52,177 bases of DNA from Bacillota bacterium. Lineage in GTDB: Bacteria > Bacillota > Clostridia > Oscillospirales > Oscillospiraceae. Numbering within the stretch: position 1 is the first letter of the stretch; every line of letters starts with the position of its first letter. Where the stretch lies: the NCBI GenBank assembly GCA_029100605.1, contig JAQXPK010000112.1:1-52177 (forward strand), written 5' to 3'. This document shows positions 34,026 to 45,469 of this stretch, one piece after another. Made by a program: the position numbers and the translations under genes. The notes beneath the pieces were generated by a model. That model was not told the DNA's origin. It made no database searches and saw nothing but the letters and a program-made list of their open reading frames with translations.

Positions 34026-34742
34026 TTATTTGAGATGCGCTTCCAGCCGCTTCATGATTTCGGCGTAGGCTTCCTCCACGCCGCCCAGATCCCGGCGGAA
34101 ACGATCCTTGTCCAGCTTCTCGTGGGTCTTGCTATCCCACAGGCGGCTGGTGTCGGGGCTGATCTCGTCGGCCAGGACGATGGTGCCGTCGGACAGGCGT
34201 CCGAACTCCAGCTTAAAGTCCACCAGAGTGACGCCGCAGGTCAGCCAGAACGCCTTCAGGGCGTCGTTAATCCGGAAGGAATAGTCCTCAATGGTCTTGA
34301 TTTCCTCGGGAGTTGCCAGCTTCAGCGCCAGAGCGTGATAGGTATTGAGCAGCGGATCGCCCAGAGCGTCGTTTTTATAGGAAAACTCAATGGTGGGCTG
34401 GTCAAAGACCACACCCTCCTCCACACCATAGTGCTTGGAGAAGGAACCGGCAGCAATGTTGCGGACAATGACCTCCAGAGGAACAATGGAAACCTTCTTT
34501 ACCAGGGTCTCCCGATCGGACAGCTCCTTGACGAAGTGGGTGGGAATCCCCTGCTTCTCCAGATACGCCATCAGCCGGTTGCTCATCTGGTTGTTGATAA
34601 CGCCCTTGCCCGCAATGGTGCCCTTCTTCAGGCCGTTAAAAGCGGTGGCATCGTCCTTGTAATCCACAATCAGAAGTTCGGGATCGTCCGTGGCAAAAAC
34701 CTTCTTCGCCTTGCCTTCATACAGCTGCTGCAGTTTTTCCAT
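34026..34742 (-). CDS. purC: Phosphoribosylaminoimidazole-succinocarboxamide synthase
   Basis: LQQLYEGKAKKVFATDDPELLIVDYKDDATAFNG, LVDFKLEFG, LADEISPDTSRLWD. Confidence 0.96.
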   Translation of the reverse strand: MEKLQQLYEGKAKKVFATDDPELLIVDYKDDATAFNGLKKGTIAGKGVINNQMSNRLMAYLEKQGIPTHFVKELSDRETLVKKVSIVPLEVIVRNIAAGSFSKHYGVEEGVVFDQPTIEFSYKNDALGDPLLNTYHALALKLATPEEIKTIEDYSFRINDALKAFWLTCGVTLVDFKLEFGRLSDGTIVLADEISPDTSRLWDSKTHEKLDKDRFRRDLGGVEEAYAEIMKRLEAHLK

Positions 34743-34767
34743 TTTGTTAACCTCCATATGTGTATTC

Positions 34768-34794
34768 ATTTCTAAGGCAACACCGCACAATGGG
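34768..34794. repeat. Half-copy of the 3131-3292 element end, in the purC leader
   Basis: GGCAACACCGCACAATGGG (34776..34794) is identical to the reverse complement of 3274..3292; similarity continues through CATTTCTA. Confidence 0.6.
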
Positions 34795-34855
34795 AGCTGC
34801 CCTAACAGGCTTCCGCATACCCGGGGACGGAACCGTGCCATCCCATACTTTTTTA

Positions 34856-34884
34856 GAATACCACAATATGAGGCCAAACGCAAT
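34856..34884 (-). promoter_or_regulatory. Putative SigA promoter of the purC-led transcription unit
   Basis: Minus strand TTGCGT-17 nt-TATTCT. Confidence 0.5.
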
Positions 34885-34972
34885 GATAAAATCCACCATA
34901 TATTCCGTTTTGGAAGGTCAAAATCCGGTGTTATCCGCCAAAAAGCCCAGGCGCGAAGGGTGTCGAAGCAGG

Positions 34973-36553
34973 TTACTTTCCGCTGTCGCCGTAATTGGAC
35001 AGCACTCGGGCGGAGGGATCGTTGACGTTGCAGCCCTCCCAGGACTTGTTGGGCATCCAGAAGTCCACGATCATCTGACTCTGGCCCGGATAGTATTTCT
35101 CGAAAATCTCCCGGTACAGCAGAGATTCCTTGGTAAACGGCTGGGCATGGGTATACTTTGCCCGTTTTTCTTCAAATTCTTCCTGGGTGTAGCAGGTTTC
35201 AGCGTATTCCTTGAGATAGTCCACCATGGAATGACCCACGGCGTCGGAAAAGGCCGCTTTCTCCCGCCAGAGAATGTCGTGGGGCAGATAGTCACCGTCC
35301 TCAAACGCATGGCGCAGCAGATACTTGCCCTTGTTGTATTTGTTCAGCTTCATCTCCGGATTGATTGCCATGACATACTTCACAAAGTCCAAATCGCCGA
35401 AGGGCACCCGGGCTTCCAGAGAATTGACGCTGATGCACCGGTCTGCCCGGAGCACATCGTACATATGCAGCTCCCGAATCCGCTTCTGGGCCTCCTCCTG
35501 GAAGGCCTGGGCGGAGGGGGCAAAATCGGTATACTTATAGCCAAACAGCTCGTCGGAGATTTCACCGGTAAGCAGCACCCGGATGTCGGTTGTCTCGTGA
35601 ATGGCCTTGCACACCAGATACATACCGATGCTGGCGCGGATGGTGGTAATGTCGAAGGTTCCCAGCAGCTCCACAACAGGTTCCAGCGCCGCGAGAACAT
35701 CCTCCTTGGAAATGATGACCTCAGTGTGGTCGCTGCCAATGTAATCGGCAACCTGTTTGGCGTACTTCAGGTCGATGGCGTCCTCGCTCATGCCGATGGC
35801 AAAGGTACGGATGGGTTTCTGGCTCTCCCGGGCGGCGATTGCGCACACCAGGGAGGAATCCAGGCCGCCGCTGAGGAGGAAACCAACCTTGGCATCGGCG
35901 ACCAGGCGTTTTCTCACGCCGGCAACCAGCTTGTCATGAATGTTCCGGCAAACAGTCTCCAGATCGTCGGGAAGCACGTGATCCACGGCGGCAATATCGC
36001 AGTAGCAGACGAATTTCCCGTCGCAGTAGTAGTGTCCGGGAGGAAACGGCAGGATCTTATCTGCCAGACCCACCAGATTCTTCGGTTCACTGGCAAACAG
36101 GATCGTACCGTTTTCATCGTAGCCATAGTATAGTGGGCGTATGCCGATGGGGTCTCTCGCCGCGATGAATTTGTCCTGCCGCGCGTCGTACAGGATACAG
36201 GCGAATTCCGCGTCCAGCTTGGCGAACATATCCACACCGTACTTTTCGTACATGGGCAGAAGAACCTCACAGTCGGATTCGCTGTAGAAGGTGTAGTCCT
36301 TGGACAGTTCCGCCTTGATTTTTTCAAAGCCGTAGATTTCGCCGTTGCAGACCACCCAGCTGCCGTTCAGACCGAAGGGCTGCATACCGGTGGGGTTTAA
36401 GCCCATAATGGACAGTCGGTGAAAGCCCAGAAGGCCCTGACCGGCATCCACAACGCGGGTATCGTCAGGGCCGCGGGAAATTGTTCTGGCAAAGCCTTCC
36501 TGAAATGCCTTCAGCTTCGTGGGCTTGCCGCAGTAACCGATAATGGAACACAT
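34973..36553 (-). CDS. asnB: Asparagine synthase (glutamine-hydrolysing)
   Basis: MCSIIGYCGKPTKLKAFQEGFARTISRGPDDTRV and LLSGGLDSSLVCAIAARE. Confidence 0.93.
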   Translation of the reverse strand: MCSIIGYCGKPTKLKAFQEGFARTISRGPDDTRVVDAGQGLLGFHRLSIMGLNPTGMQPFGLNGSWVVCNGEIYGFEKIKAELSKDYTFYSESDCEVLLPMYEKYGVDMFAKLDAEFACILYDARQDKFIAARDPIGIRPLYYGYDENGTILFASEPKNLVGLADKILPFPPGHYYCDGKFVCYCDIAAVDHVLPDDLETVCRNIHDKLVAGVRKRLVADAKVGFLLSGGLDSSLVCAIAARESQKPIRTFAIGMSEDAIDLKYAKQVADYIGSDHTEVIISKEDVLAALEPVVELLGTFDITTIRASIGMYLVCKAIHETTDIRVLLTGEISDELFGYKYTDFAPSAQAFQEEAQKRIRELHMYDVLRADRCISVNSLEARVPFGDLDFVKYVMAINPEMKLNKYNKGKYLLRHAFEDGDYLPHDILWREKAAFSDAVGHSMVDYLKEYAETCYTQEEFEEKRAKYTHAQPFTKESLLYREIFEKYYPGQSQMIVDFWMPNKSWEGCNVNDPSARVLSNYGDSGK

Positions 36554-36626
36554 GGGGGTATCCTCCTCAAACAACCCGTGGGAGAGCCGCAAGCGGCTCT
36601 CCCGTGGATTTACTTTCTATCTTGTT

Positions 36627-38339
36627 TTACTCAACGTCCTGCAGAGCGTCGTAGCCTTCCTCGCCGGTACGAACCTTGACTACGTTCTCCACATCGCAGA
36701 CGAAGATCTTGCCGTCGCCGATATGCCCGGTGTAGAGCACCTTCTTGGCAGTCTCGATGACCGTACGGACAGGGACTTTGCTGACCACAATGTCAACCTG
36801 AACCTTAGGCAGCAGGTTGGTCTCCACCTGAACGCCCCGGTAGTATTCCGGTTTGCCCTTCTGGATACCGCAGCCAAGGACATGGGAGACGGTCATGCCG
36901 GTGATGCCGATGGAGGTCATAGCGTTCTTCAGATTCTCCAGGCGGGATTCCTTGCAGACGATCTCCACCTTGGTGAACTTGGGCGCGCCCTCCTCCCGGA
37001 AATCGGGAACCTTCTTTACGGGCACCGCCTCGGCAGCAGGCACATCTCCGGTGACGACAACAGGCTCGTCGTCGGCGCAAACCGTGTCGGGCATCATGGA
37101 GAAGCCAGCGTAAGCAGTGAGCAGACCATGCTCGGTCACATCCAGGCCGGTCACTTCTTCCTCGGCGCTGACACGCAGGCCGATGGTCTTTTTAATAATG
37201 GTGAACACGATGGTGATAATCACAGCCACATAGGCAGCCACAGAAATAACGCCCAGCAGCTGAATAAGCAGCATATGGACGCCGCCGCCATAGAACAGAC
37301 CCTTTTCTGTGGACACGCCGGTGGCGAACAAACCGGTGAGAATGGTGCCCAGGGCACCGCACACGCCGTGAACGGAAACCGCGCCAACGGGATCATCGAT
37401 CTTGGCGACCTTGTCGAAGAACTCGACGGAGAGCACCACAACGATGCCGAAAATCGCGCCCATGATTGCGGCACCTACAGGAGATACCGCGTCGCAGCCG
37501 GCGGTGATGCCCACCAGGCCCGCCAGAGCCGCGTTATAGGTCATGGAGACATCGGGCTTGCCATAGCGGATCCAGGTAAAGATCAGGGTTACGCAGCAGG
37601 CAACCGCCGCCGCCAGGTTGGTGTTGAAGAAAATCAGGCCGGCGCTGGTCAGCGCGTCGTCGGAATCCATTGCCACGGTGGAGCAGCCGTTGAAGCCGAA
37701 CCAGCAGAACCAGAGGATGAACACGCCCAGGGCGGCCGCCGTGATGTTGTGACCCAGAATGGCCTTGGGCTTGCCCTCCTTATCGTACTTGCCGATCCGG
37801 GGGCCAAGCATTGCCGCGCCAATACAGGCACACACGCCGCCGACCATATGGACAGCCGTGGAACCGGCGAAATCATGGAAGCCCAGCTGGCTCAGCCAGC
37901 CGCCGCCCCAGATCCAGTGGCCGGAAATGGGATAGATGAACAGAGAAATACAGGCGGAGTAGATGCAGTAAGCGCTGAACTTGGTGCGCTCCGCCATGGA
38001 GCCGGAGACAATGGTTGCCGCAGTGGCACAGAACACGGTCTGGAAAATGGCAAACGCCCACAGGGGAACGCCCGAGGGGAGCACGGAGCTATAATCCCTG
38101 GAAATACCGGGATCCAGCCAGCCCAGAATCGCGTTTCCGGCGCCGAACATAATGCCGAAGCCGAACAGCCAGAAGCAGGGAGTGCCGATGCAGAAGTCCA
38201 TCAGGTTTTTCATGAGGATATTGCCGGTGTTCTTTGCTCGGGTGAAGCCCGCTTCGCACAGGGAGAAACCTGCCTGCATGAAGAAAACCAGCGCTGCGCC
38301 CAAAAGTACCCAGATGGTGTTAACAGAACTCAGTGTCAT
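36627..38339 (-). CDS. Ammonium transporter with C-terminal fused P-II regulatory domain
   Basis: Amt core FFMQAGFSLCEAGFTRAKNTGNILMKNLMDF and GFHDFAGSTAVHMVGGVCA; last about 116 aa are P-II (KVEIVCKESRLENLKNAM...QKGKPEYYRGVQVE...TGHIGDGKIFVCDVENVVKVRTGEEGYDAL). Confidence 0.95.
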   Translation of the reverse strand: MTLSSVNTIWVLLGAALVFFMQAGFSLCEAGFTRAKNTGNILMKNLMDFCIGTPCFWLFGFGIMFGAGNAILGWLDPGISRDYSSVLPSGVPLWAFAIFQTVFCATAATIVSGSMAERTKFSAYCIYSACISLFIYPISGHWIWGGGWLSQLGFHDFAGSTAVHMVGGVCACIGAAMLGPRIGKYDKEGKPKAILGHNITAAALGVFILWFCWFGFNGCSTVAMDSDDALTSAGLIFFNTNLAAAVACCVTLIFTWIRYGKPDVSMTYNAALAGLVGITAGCDAVSPVGAAIMGAIFGIVVVLSVEFFDKVAKIDDPVGAVSVHGVCGALGTILTGLFATGVSTEKGLFYGGGVHMLLIQLLGVISVAAYVAVIITIVFTIIKKTIGLRVSAEEEVTGLDVTEHGLLTAYAGFSMMPDTVCADDEPVVVTGDVPAAEAVPVKKVPDFREEGAPKFTKVEIVCKESRLENLKNAMTSIGITGMTVSHVLGCGIQKGKPEYYRGVQVETNLLPKVQVDIVVSKVPVRTVIETAKKVLYTGHIGDGKIFVCDVENVVKVRTGEEGYDALQDVE

Positions 38340-38469
38340 AATGGTTACCTCCTCATTCTCTCAAAAATAGTGTTTCCGATCTATCTCCTCACAACTGTCA
38401 TCGGGAGGGATGGTCAGTCCCTCCCGACCGGCCGGACTGTTCCGGCCATTGGCAGCTATGGTAGGGAGC

Positions 38470-40566
38470 TTACTTCACGCTGAACAGCAGATCGCCGTAG
38501 GTGGGGAAGGGCCAATACTCGGAAGAGGTCTGGGTCTCAGCCTCGTCGGCTACGGCACGCAGAGCCGCCATCTTACCGAGGATCGTATCCCGGATGGCGC
38601 AGGACTCTTCCTTGATGTCGGTGTAGTTCTTCAGTTCCAGAACAGCGGCTTCCAGCTCATCGGTCTTAATGGCAATCTGGTCGGTCAGGCCAGACAGCTT
38701 GGTCAGAAGGCCGGTTTCATAACCGCAGGCAAGCTCAGGGGCAACCGCTTTCTTGGAGGCAATGGAGGATGCCAGATCGGCGGTATAGCCTTCCACGGCG
38801 GGGAGAATCTGCTTTCTCGCCATATCCACCATGGTGTTGGCCTCGATGATAACCGTCTTGCAGTAGTTCTCCAGCATGATCTCGCAGCGGGACTGAAGCT
38901 CGGAGACGGAGAAGATCTTGTGAGAAGTCAGCAGATCCACATTCTTCTTGTCCAGCAGATGGGGCATACAGTCGGGAGTGGTAGGATAGTTGCACAGACC
39001 CCGAACCTCGGTGGCCTCCTTGATCCAGGCAGCGTCGTAGCCGTTGCCGTTGAAGAGGATGCGCTTGTGATCCTTGATGGTCTTCTGGATCATCTCGTGC
39101 AGAGCGGTCTCAAAATCCTCTGCGCCCTCCAGACGATCGGCGTAGACCTTCAGAGACTCGGCGACGGCAGCGTTGAGCATGATGTTGGCGCAGGCGATGG
39201 AATCGGAAGAGCCGACCATACGGAACTCGAACTTATTGCCGGTGAACGCGAAGGGAGACGTACGGTTCCGATCGGTGGTGTCTCTGGGGAACCGAGGCAG
39301 AACATCCACGCCCAGCTTCATGGTGGTCTTCTCGGCGGCGCTGTAGGGAGTGTCGTTCTCGATGGCTTCCAGAACGCCCATCAGCTCATCACCCAGGAAG
39401 ATGGAAATCACAGCGGGAGGCGCTTCATTGGCGCCCAGACGATGGTCGTTGCCGGCGGTGGCTACGCTCAGACGGAGCAGATCCTGATAGTCGTCCACGG
39501 CCTTGATGACCGCGCAGAGGAACAGCAGGAACTGGGCGTTTTCGTAGGGGGTTTCACCGGGAGACAGCAGATTCACGCCGGTATCGGTAGCCATGGACCA
39601 GTTGTTGTGCTTGCCGGAGCCGTTGACGCCGGCGAAGGGCTTTTCATGTAACAGGCACACCAGGCCGTGCTTCGCGGCGACCTTCTGCATGATCTCCATA
39701 GTCAGCTGATTGTGGTCGGTGGCGATGTTGGTGGTGGTGTAAATGGGCGCCAGCTCGTGCTGGGCGGGAGCCACTTCGTTGTGCTCGGTCTTTGCGAGGA
39801 TGCCCAGCTTCCACAGCTCCTTGTTCAGGTCCTCCATGAACGCGGCTACCCGGGGCTTGATAACGCCGAAGTAATGGTCGTCCATCTCCTGCCCCTTGGG
39901 AGACTTGGCACCGAACAGGGTGCGTCCGGTGTAGACCAGATCCTTGCGTTTCTCGTACATCTCCTTATCTATCAGGAAATATTCCTGCTCGGGGCCGACG
40001 GAGGTGCGGACGCACTTGACATCGGTATTGCCGAAGAGCCGAAGGATCCGCAGAGCCTGACGGTTCAGTGCCTCCATGGAGCGCAGCAGCGGAGTTTTCT
40101 TATCCAGCGCCTCGCCGCCGTAAGAGCAGAACGCGGTGGGAATGCACAGGGTCTTGCCCTTGATAAACGCATAAGAAGTGGGATCCCAGGCGGTATAGCC
40201 CCGAGCCTCAAAGGTGGCGCGCAGGCCGCCGGAGGGGAAAGAGCTGGCGTCGGGCTCGCCCTTGATCAGTTCCTTGCCGGAGAAATCCATGATCACGCCG
40301 CCGTCGGGAGCAGGAGAAATGAAGCTGTCGTGCTTCTCTGCGGTGACGCCGGTCAGCGGCTGGAACCAGTGGGTGTAATGGGTGGCGCCGTGGGCAACGG
40401 CCCAGTCCTTCATTGCGGAGGCAACCGCGTTGGCGACGGAAGCGTCCAGCTTTGCGCCCTCATCGATGGTCTTGCGCAGGGACGCGTACACGTCCGCTGA
40501 CAGATTGGCCTTCATCACCCGGTCATCGAATACCAGGCAGCCGAAATAATCAGAAACAGTTTCCAT
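38470..40566 (-). CDS. glnN: Glutamine synthetase type III
   Basis: About 698 aa from [20 protein letters not shown] motifs [42 protein letters not shown]. Confidence 0.94.
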   Translation of the reverse strand: METVSDYFGCLVFDDRVMKANLSADVYASLRKTIDEGAKLDASVANAVASAMKDWAVAHGATHYTHWFQPLTGVTAEKHDSFISPAPDGGVIMDFSGKELIKGEPDASSFPSGGLRATFEARGYTAWDPTSYAFIKGKTLCIPTAFCSYGGEALDKKTPLLRSMEALNRQALRILRLFGNTDVKCVRTSVGPEQEYFLIDKEMYEKRKDLVYTGRTLFGAKSPKGQEMDDHYFGVIKPRVAAFMEDLNKELWKLGILAKTEHNEVAPAQHELAPIYTTTNIATDHNQLTMEIMQKVAAKHGLVCLLHEKPFAGVNGSGKHNNWSMATDTGVNLLSPGETPYENAQFLLFLCAVIKAVDDYQDLLRLSVATAGNDHRLGANEAPPAVISIFLGDELMGVLEAIENDTPYSAAEKTTMKLGVDVLPRFPRDTTDRNRTSPFAFTGNKFEFRMVGSSDSIACANIMLNAAVAESLKVYADRLEGAEDFETALHEMIQKTIKDHKRILFNGNGYDAAWIKEATEVRGLCNYPTTPDCMPHLLDKKNVDLLTSHKIFSVSELQSRCEIMLENYCKTVIIEANTMVDMARKQILPAVEGYTADLASSIASKKAVAPELACGYETGLLTKLSGLTDQIAIKTDELEAAVLELKNYTDIKEESCAIRDTILGKMAALRAVADEAETQTSSEYWPFPTYGDLLFSVK

Positions 40567-40625
40567 AGCAAACGCTCCTTTTTGAAATTGGTCAATCCGG
40601 GTGAAGCTCATCCGAACCGCCGGAA

Positions 40626-40681
40626 AATAAAAAAGCGGCAAGGACGCTGATGAGCATTCACTCGGAGACGTCCTTGCCTTC
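40626..40681 (-). promoter_or_regulatory. ANTAR-type hairpin overlapping leader terminator of glnN
   Basis: Minus strand GAAGGC-AAGGAC-GTCTCC (40664..40681, hexaloop A1/G4) overlaps terminator GGCAAGGACG...CGTCCTTGCC-GC-TTTTTT (40629..40678). Confidence 0.65.
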
Positions 40682-40690
40682 ACGCTGAGC

Positions 40691-40719
40691 ATTTTACACC
40701 ATGATTTCCCATTTGTCAA
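40691..40719 (-). promoter_or_regulatory. SigA promoter of glnN
   Basis: Minus strand TTGACA-17 nt-TAAAAT. Confidence 0.8.
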
Positions 40720-40756
40720 CACCCTGCACAAAAAAAGTTTTTTGCCTTTGGGTAGA

Positions 40757-40785
40757 TTGACAAGGCGTGATAAAAGGAATATAAT
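40757..40785 (+). promoter_or_regulatory. SigA promoter of the GSI-like gene
   Basis: TTGACA-17 nt-TATAAT, perfect consensus. Confidence 0.88.
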
Positions 40786-40792
40786 ACCATCA

Positions 40793-40854
40793 GGAGCAAA
40801 GGCGTTCCCGGCGTGTCGATTGCGCCCGTTTTCCGGGGATTCCTTTGCTTTTTG
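40793..40854 (+). promoter_or_regulatory. ANTAR-type hairpin overlapping leader terminator of the GSI-like gene
   Basis: GGAGC-AAAGGC-GTTCC (40793..40808, hexaloop A1/G4) overlaps terminator AGCAAAGG (40795-40802)...CCTTTGCT (40842-40849)-TTTT. Confidence 0.65.
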
Positions 40855-40933
40855 TATCGTTTGTGTCGAATAATGGGAAATTAGTTTGCTTCTTTCCCCA
40901 CTTTGTCTGTTTTGCAGGAAGGTTGGTTGCGTT

Positions 40934-42142
40934 ATGAAATATACTCCCCAGGAGGTCATACAGTACATTCAGGAGGAGGATGTGAAATTCATCCGTCTTG
41001 CCTTCTGCGACTGCCTCGGAAGACCGCGGAATATTTCCATCATGCCCCATGAGCTGGAGCGGGCGTTCAAGTACGGCATCGCCATCGACGCCTCAGCCAT
41101 CGCGGGCTTCGGGGACGAGGTGAACAGCGACCTGTTTCTGCATCCGGACGCCTCCACCATCACCGTTCTGCCCTGGCGTCCCGAGCACGGCAGTGTGGTG
41201 CGAATGTTCTGTGCCATCACCCATCCCGACGGCGCTCCCTTTGCCCACGACACCCGAAACCTGCTCAAGCAGGCGGTTGCGGACGCGGAAAAAGTGGGTT
41301 TCTCCTTCTCCTTTGGCTCCGAACTGGAATTCTACCTGTTTCAGCTGGACGAAAACGGCGTCCCCACGGAAGTCCCCTACGATCAGGCGACCTACATGGA
41401 TGTCGCCCCCGAGGACAGATGCGAAAATGTCCGCCGGGAGATCTGCCTGACCCTGGAGCGCATGGGCATCCAGCCGGAATCCTCCCACCACGAGGAAGGC
41501 CCCGGGCAGAACGAGGTGGATTTCCGCTATTCCGATCCCCTTTCCGCCGCGGACAACGCCGTCACCTTCCGCACGGTCGTCAAGACCATCGCCGCAAGAA
41601 ACGGGTTGTATGCGGATTTCTCCCCGAAGCCCCTGGTGGGGCATCCCGGCAGCGGCTTTCACATCAATATGTCCGTACAGGGTCAGGGAGAAGCCCTCAT
41701 GCACCGTGCCATGGGCGGCATTCTGGATAAAATCGCGGATATGACTCTATTCCTCAACCCCTCTGAGGCGTCCTACAGCCGTCTTGGCGCCCACAAGGCC
41801 CCGAAATACATCTCCTGGTCCAGCAACAACCGCTCCCAGCTCATCCGGGTTCCCGCCGCCTCCGGCGAATACCGACGCTTTGAGCTGCGCAGTCCCGACT
41901 GCACCGCGAATCCCTATCTGGCCTTCGCGCTGCTCATTTGGGCGGGGCTTTCCGGAATCCAGGGCAACATTGCGCTGCCGGAGGCCTGCAACGTCAACCT
42001 GTATAAGGCGGATTCCCAGAACCTTGCCGGTCTTTCCTCCCTCCCCCAGTCTCTGGGCGAAGCCGCGGGAATTGCCGGGAAAAGTGCTTTCATCGCGGAG
42101 CATATTCCCGCGTCTCTGACCGAGTTTTATTCCAAGCGGTAA
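40934..42142 (+). CDS. Glutamine synthetase family protein (GSI-like, short form, 402 aa)
   Basis: [77 protein letters not shown]. Confidence 0.93.
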   Translation: MKYTPQEVIQYIQEEDVKFIRLAFCDCLGRPRNISIMPHELERAFKYGIAIDASAIAGFGDEVNSDLFLHPDASTITVLPWRPEHGSVVRMFCAITHPDGAPFAHDTRNLLKQAVADAEKVGFSFSFGSELEFYLFQLDENGVPTEVPYDQATYMDVAPEDRCENVRREICLTLERMGIQPESSHHEEGPGQNEVDFRYSDPLSAADNAVTFRTVVKTIAARNGLYADFSPKPLVGHPGSGFHINMSVQGQGEALMHRAMGGILDKIADMTLFLNPSEASYSRLGAHKAPKYISWSSNNRSQLIRVPAASGEYRRFELRSPDCTANPYLAFALLIWAGLSGIQGNIALPEACNVNLYKADSQNLAGLSSLPQSLGEAAGIAGKSAFIAEHIPASLTEFYSKR

Positions 42143-42178
42143 GCGCCATGACCGGAATCACGGAAAGGAGGGAGCCGA

Positions 42179-42763
42179 ATGGTTTTCAGCGATCAGACCT
42201 ACAGCGTTTTGGTTGTTTCCGCCGCGCAGAAATTCAATGAAGCCCTCGCTCCCCTTCTCCCTGGCTCGGAGTATTACCCGGTGTGCTTCGTCTCCAACAT
42301 CACAGCGGCGCGGCGGGAACTTCTGAACAAAATCTATGATTTTGTCATTGTAAACGCTCCCCTGCCCGATGATCTCGGTACCCGCTTTGCCATGGACGCC
42401 TGCAGCAAGGCCGGTACCGTGGCGCTGCTGCTGGCTCGTGCCGATGTTTTTGACGAGGTGGACGCCAAAGTCTCCGCCCAAGGGGTTTTTACCCTCCAGA
42501 AGCCCACTTCCCTGCCGGCGCTCCAGCAGAGCCTGAAATGGATGGCCGCCGCCCGGGAACGGCTGCGGCGCATGGAGGAGAAAACCACCTCCATCGAGGA
42601 AAAAATGGAGGAGATCCGCCTTGTGAACCGGGCCAAATGGCTGCTCATCGAGCAGCTGAAAATGACCGAGGCGGAAGCCCACCGGCACATCGAAAAACAG
42701 GCCATGGATCGGTGTGTTTCCAAGCGGGAGATCGCTCTGGGCATTATCAAAACCTACGCTTAA
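42179..42763 (+). CDS. ANTAR-domain response-regulator-like protein with degenerate receiver domain
   Basis: C-terminal coiled coil plus ANTAR helices (VNRAKWLLIEQLKMTEAEAHRHIEKQAMDRCVSKREIALGIIKTY); N-terminal receiver fold lacking the DD pair and Asp (VLVVSAAQ, FVIVNAPLP). Confidence 0.9.
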   Translation: MVFSDQTYSVLVVSAAQKFNEALAPLLPGSEYYPVCFVSNITAARRELLNKIYDFVIVNAPLPDDLGTRFAMDACSKAGTVALLLARADVFDEVDAKVSAQGVFTLQKPTSLPALQQSLKWMAAARERLRRMEEKTTSIEEKMEEIRLVNRAKWLLIEQLKMTEAEAHRHIEKQAMDRCVSKREIALGIIKTYA

Positions 42764-42765
42764 AA

Positions 42766-42798
42766 AGCGCTGCGAGAGGCTTTTCCCGCAGCGCCTTT
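42766..42798. terminator. Bidirectional intrinsic terminator between the ANTAR gene and ligA
   Basis: AGCGCTGCGAGAGGCTTTTCCCGCAGCGCC then TTTT; A-run on the other side. Confidence 0.75.
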
Positions 42799-42827
42799 TC
42801 CTTGTCGGTAACAATTCAGCCGACCCT

Positions 42828-45432
<2,605 letters not shown>

Positions 45433-45469
45433 CCCCCCGGGGCAAGGATATGCGCAAACCGCAAAAGCA

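Noticed and set aside
36543-38483. 646-aa plus-strand ORF opposite amt-PII
   Set aside because: Antisense shadow ORF; the minus strand encodes a clearly recognisable Amt-PII protein.
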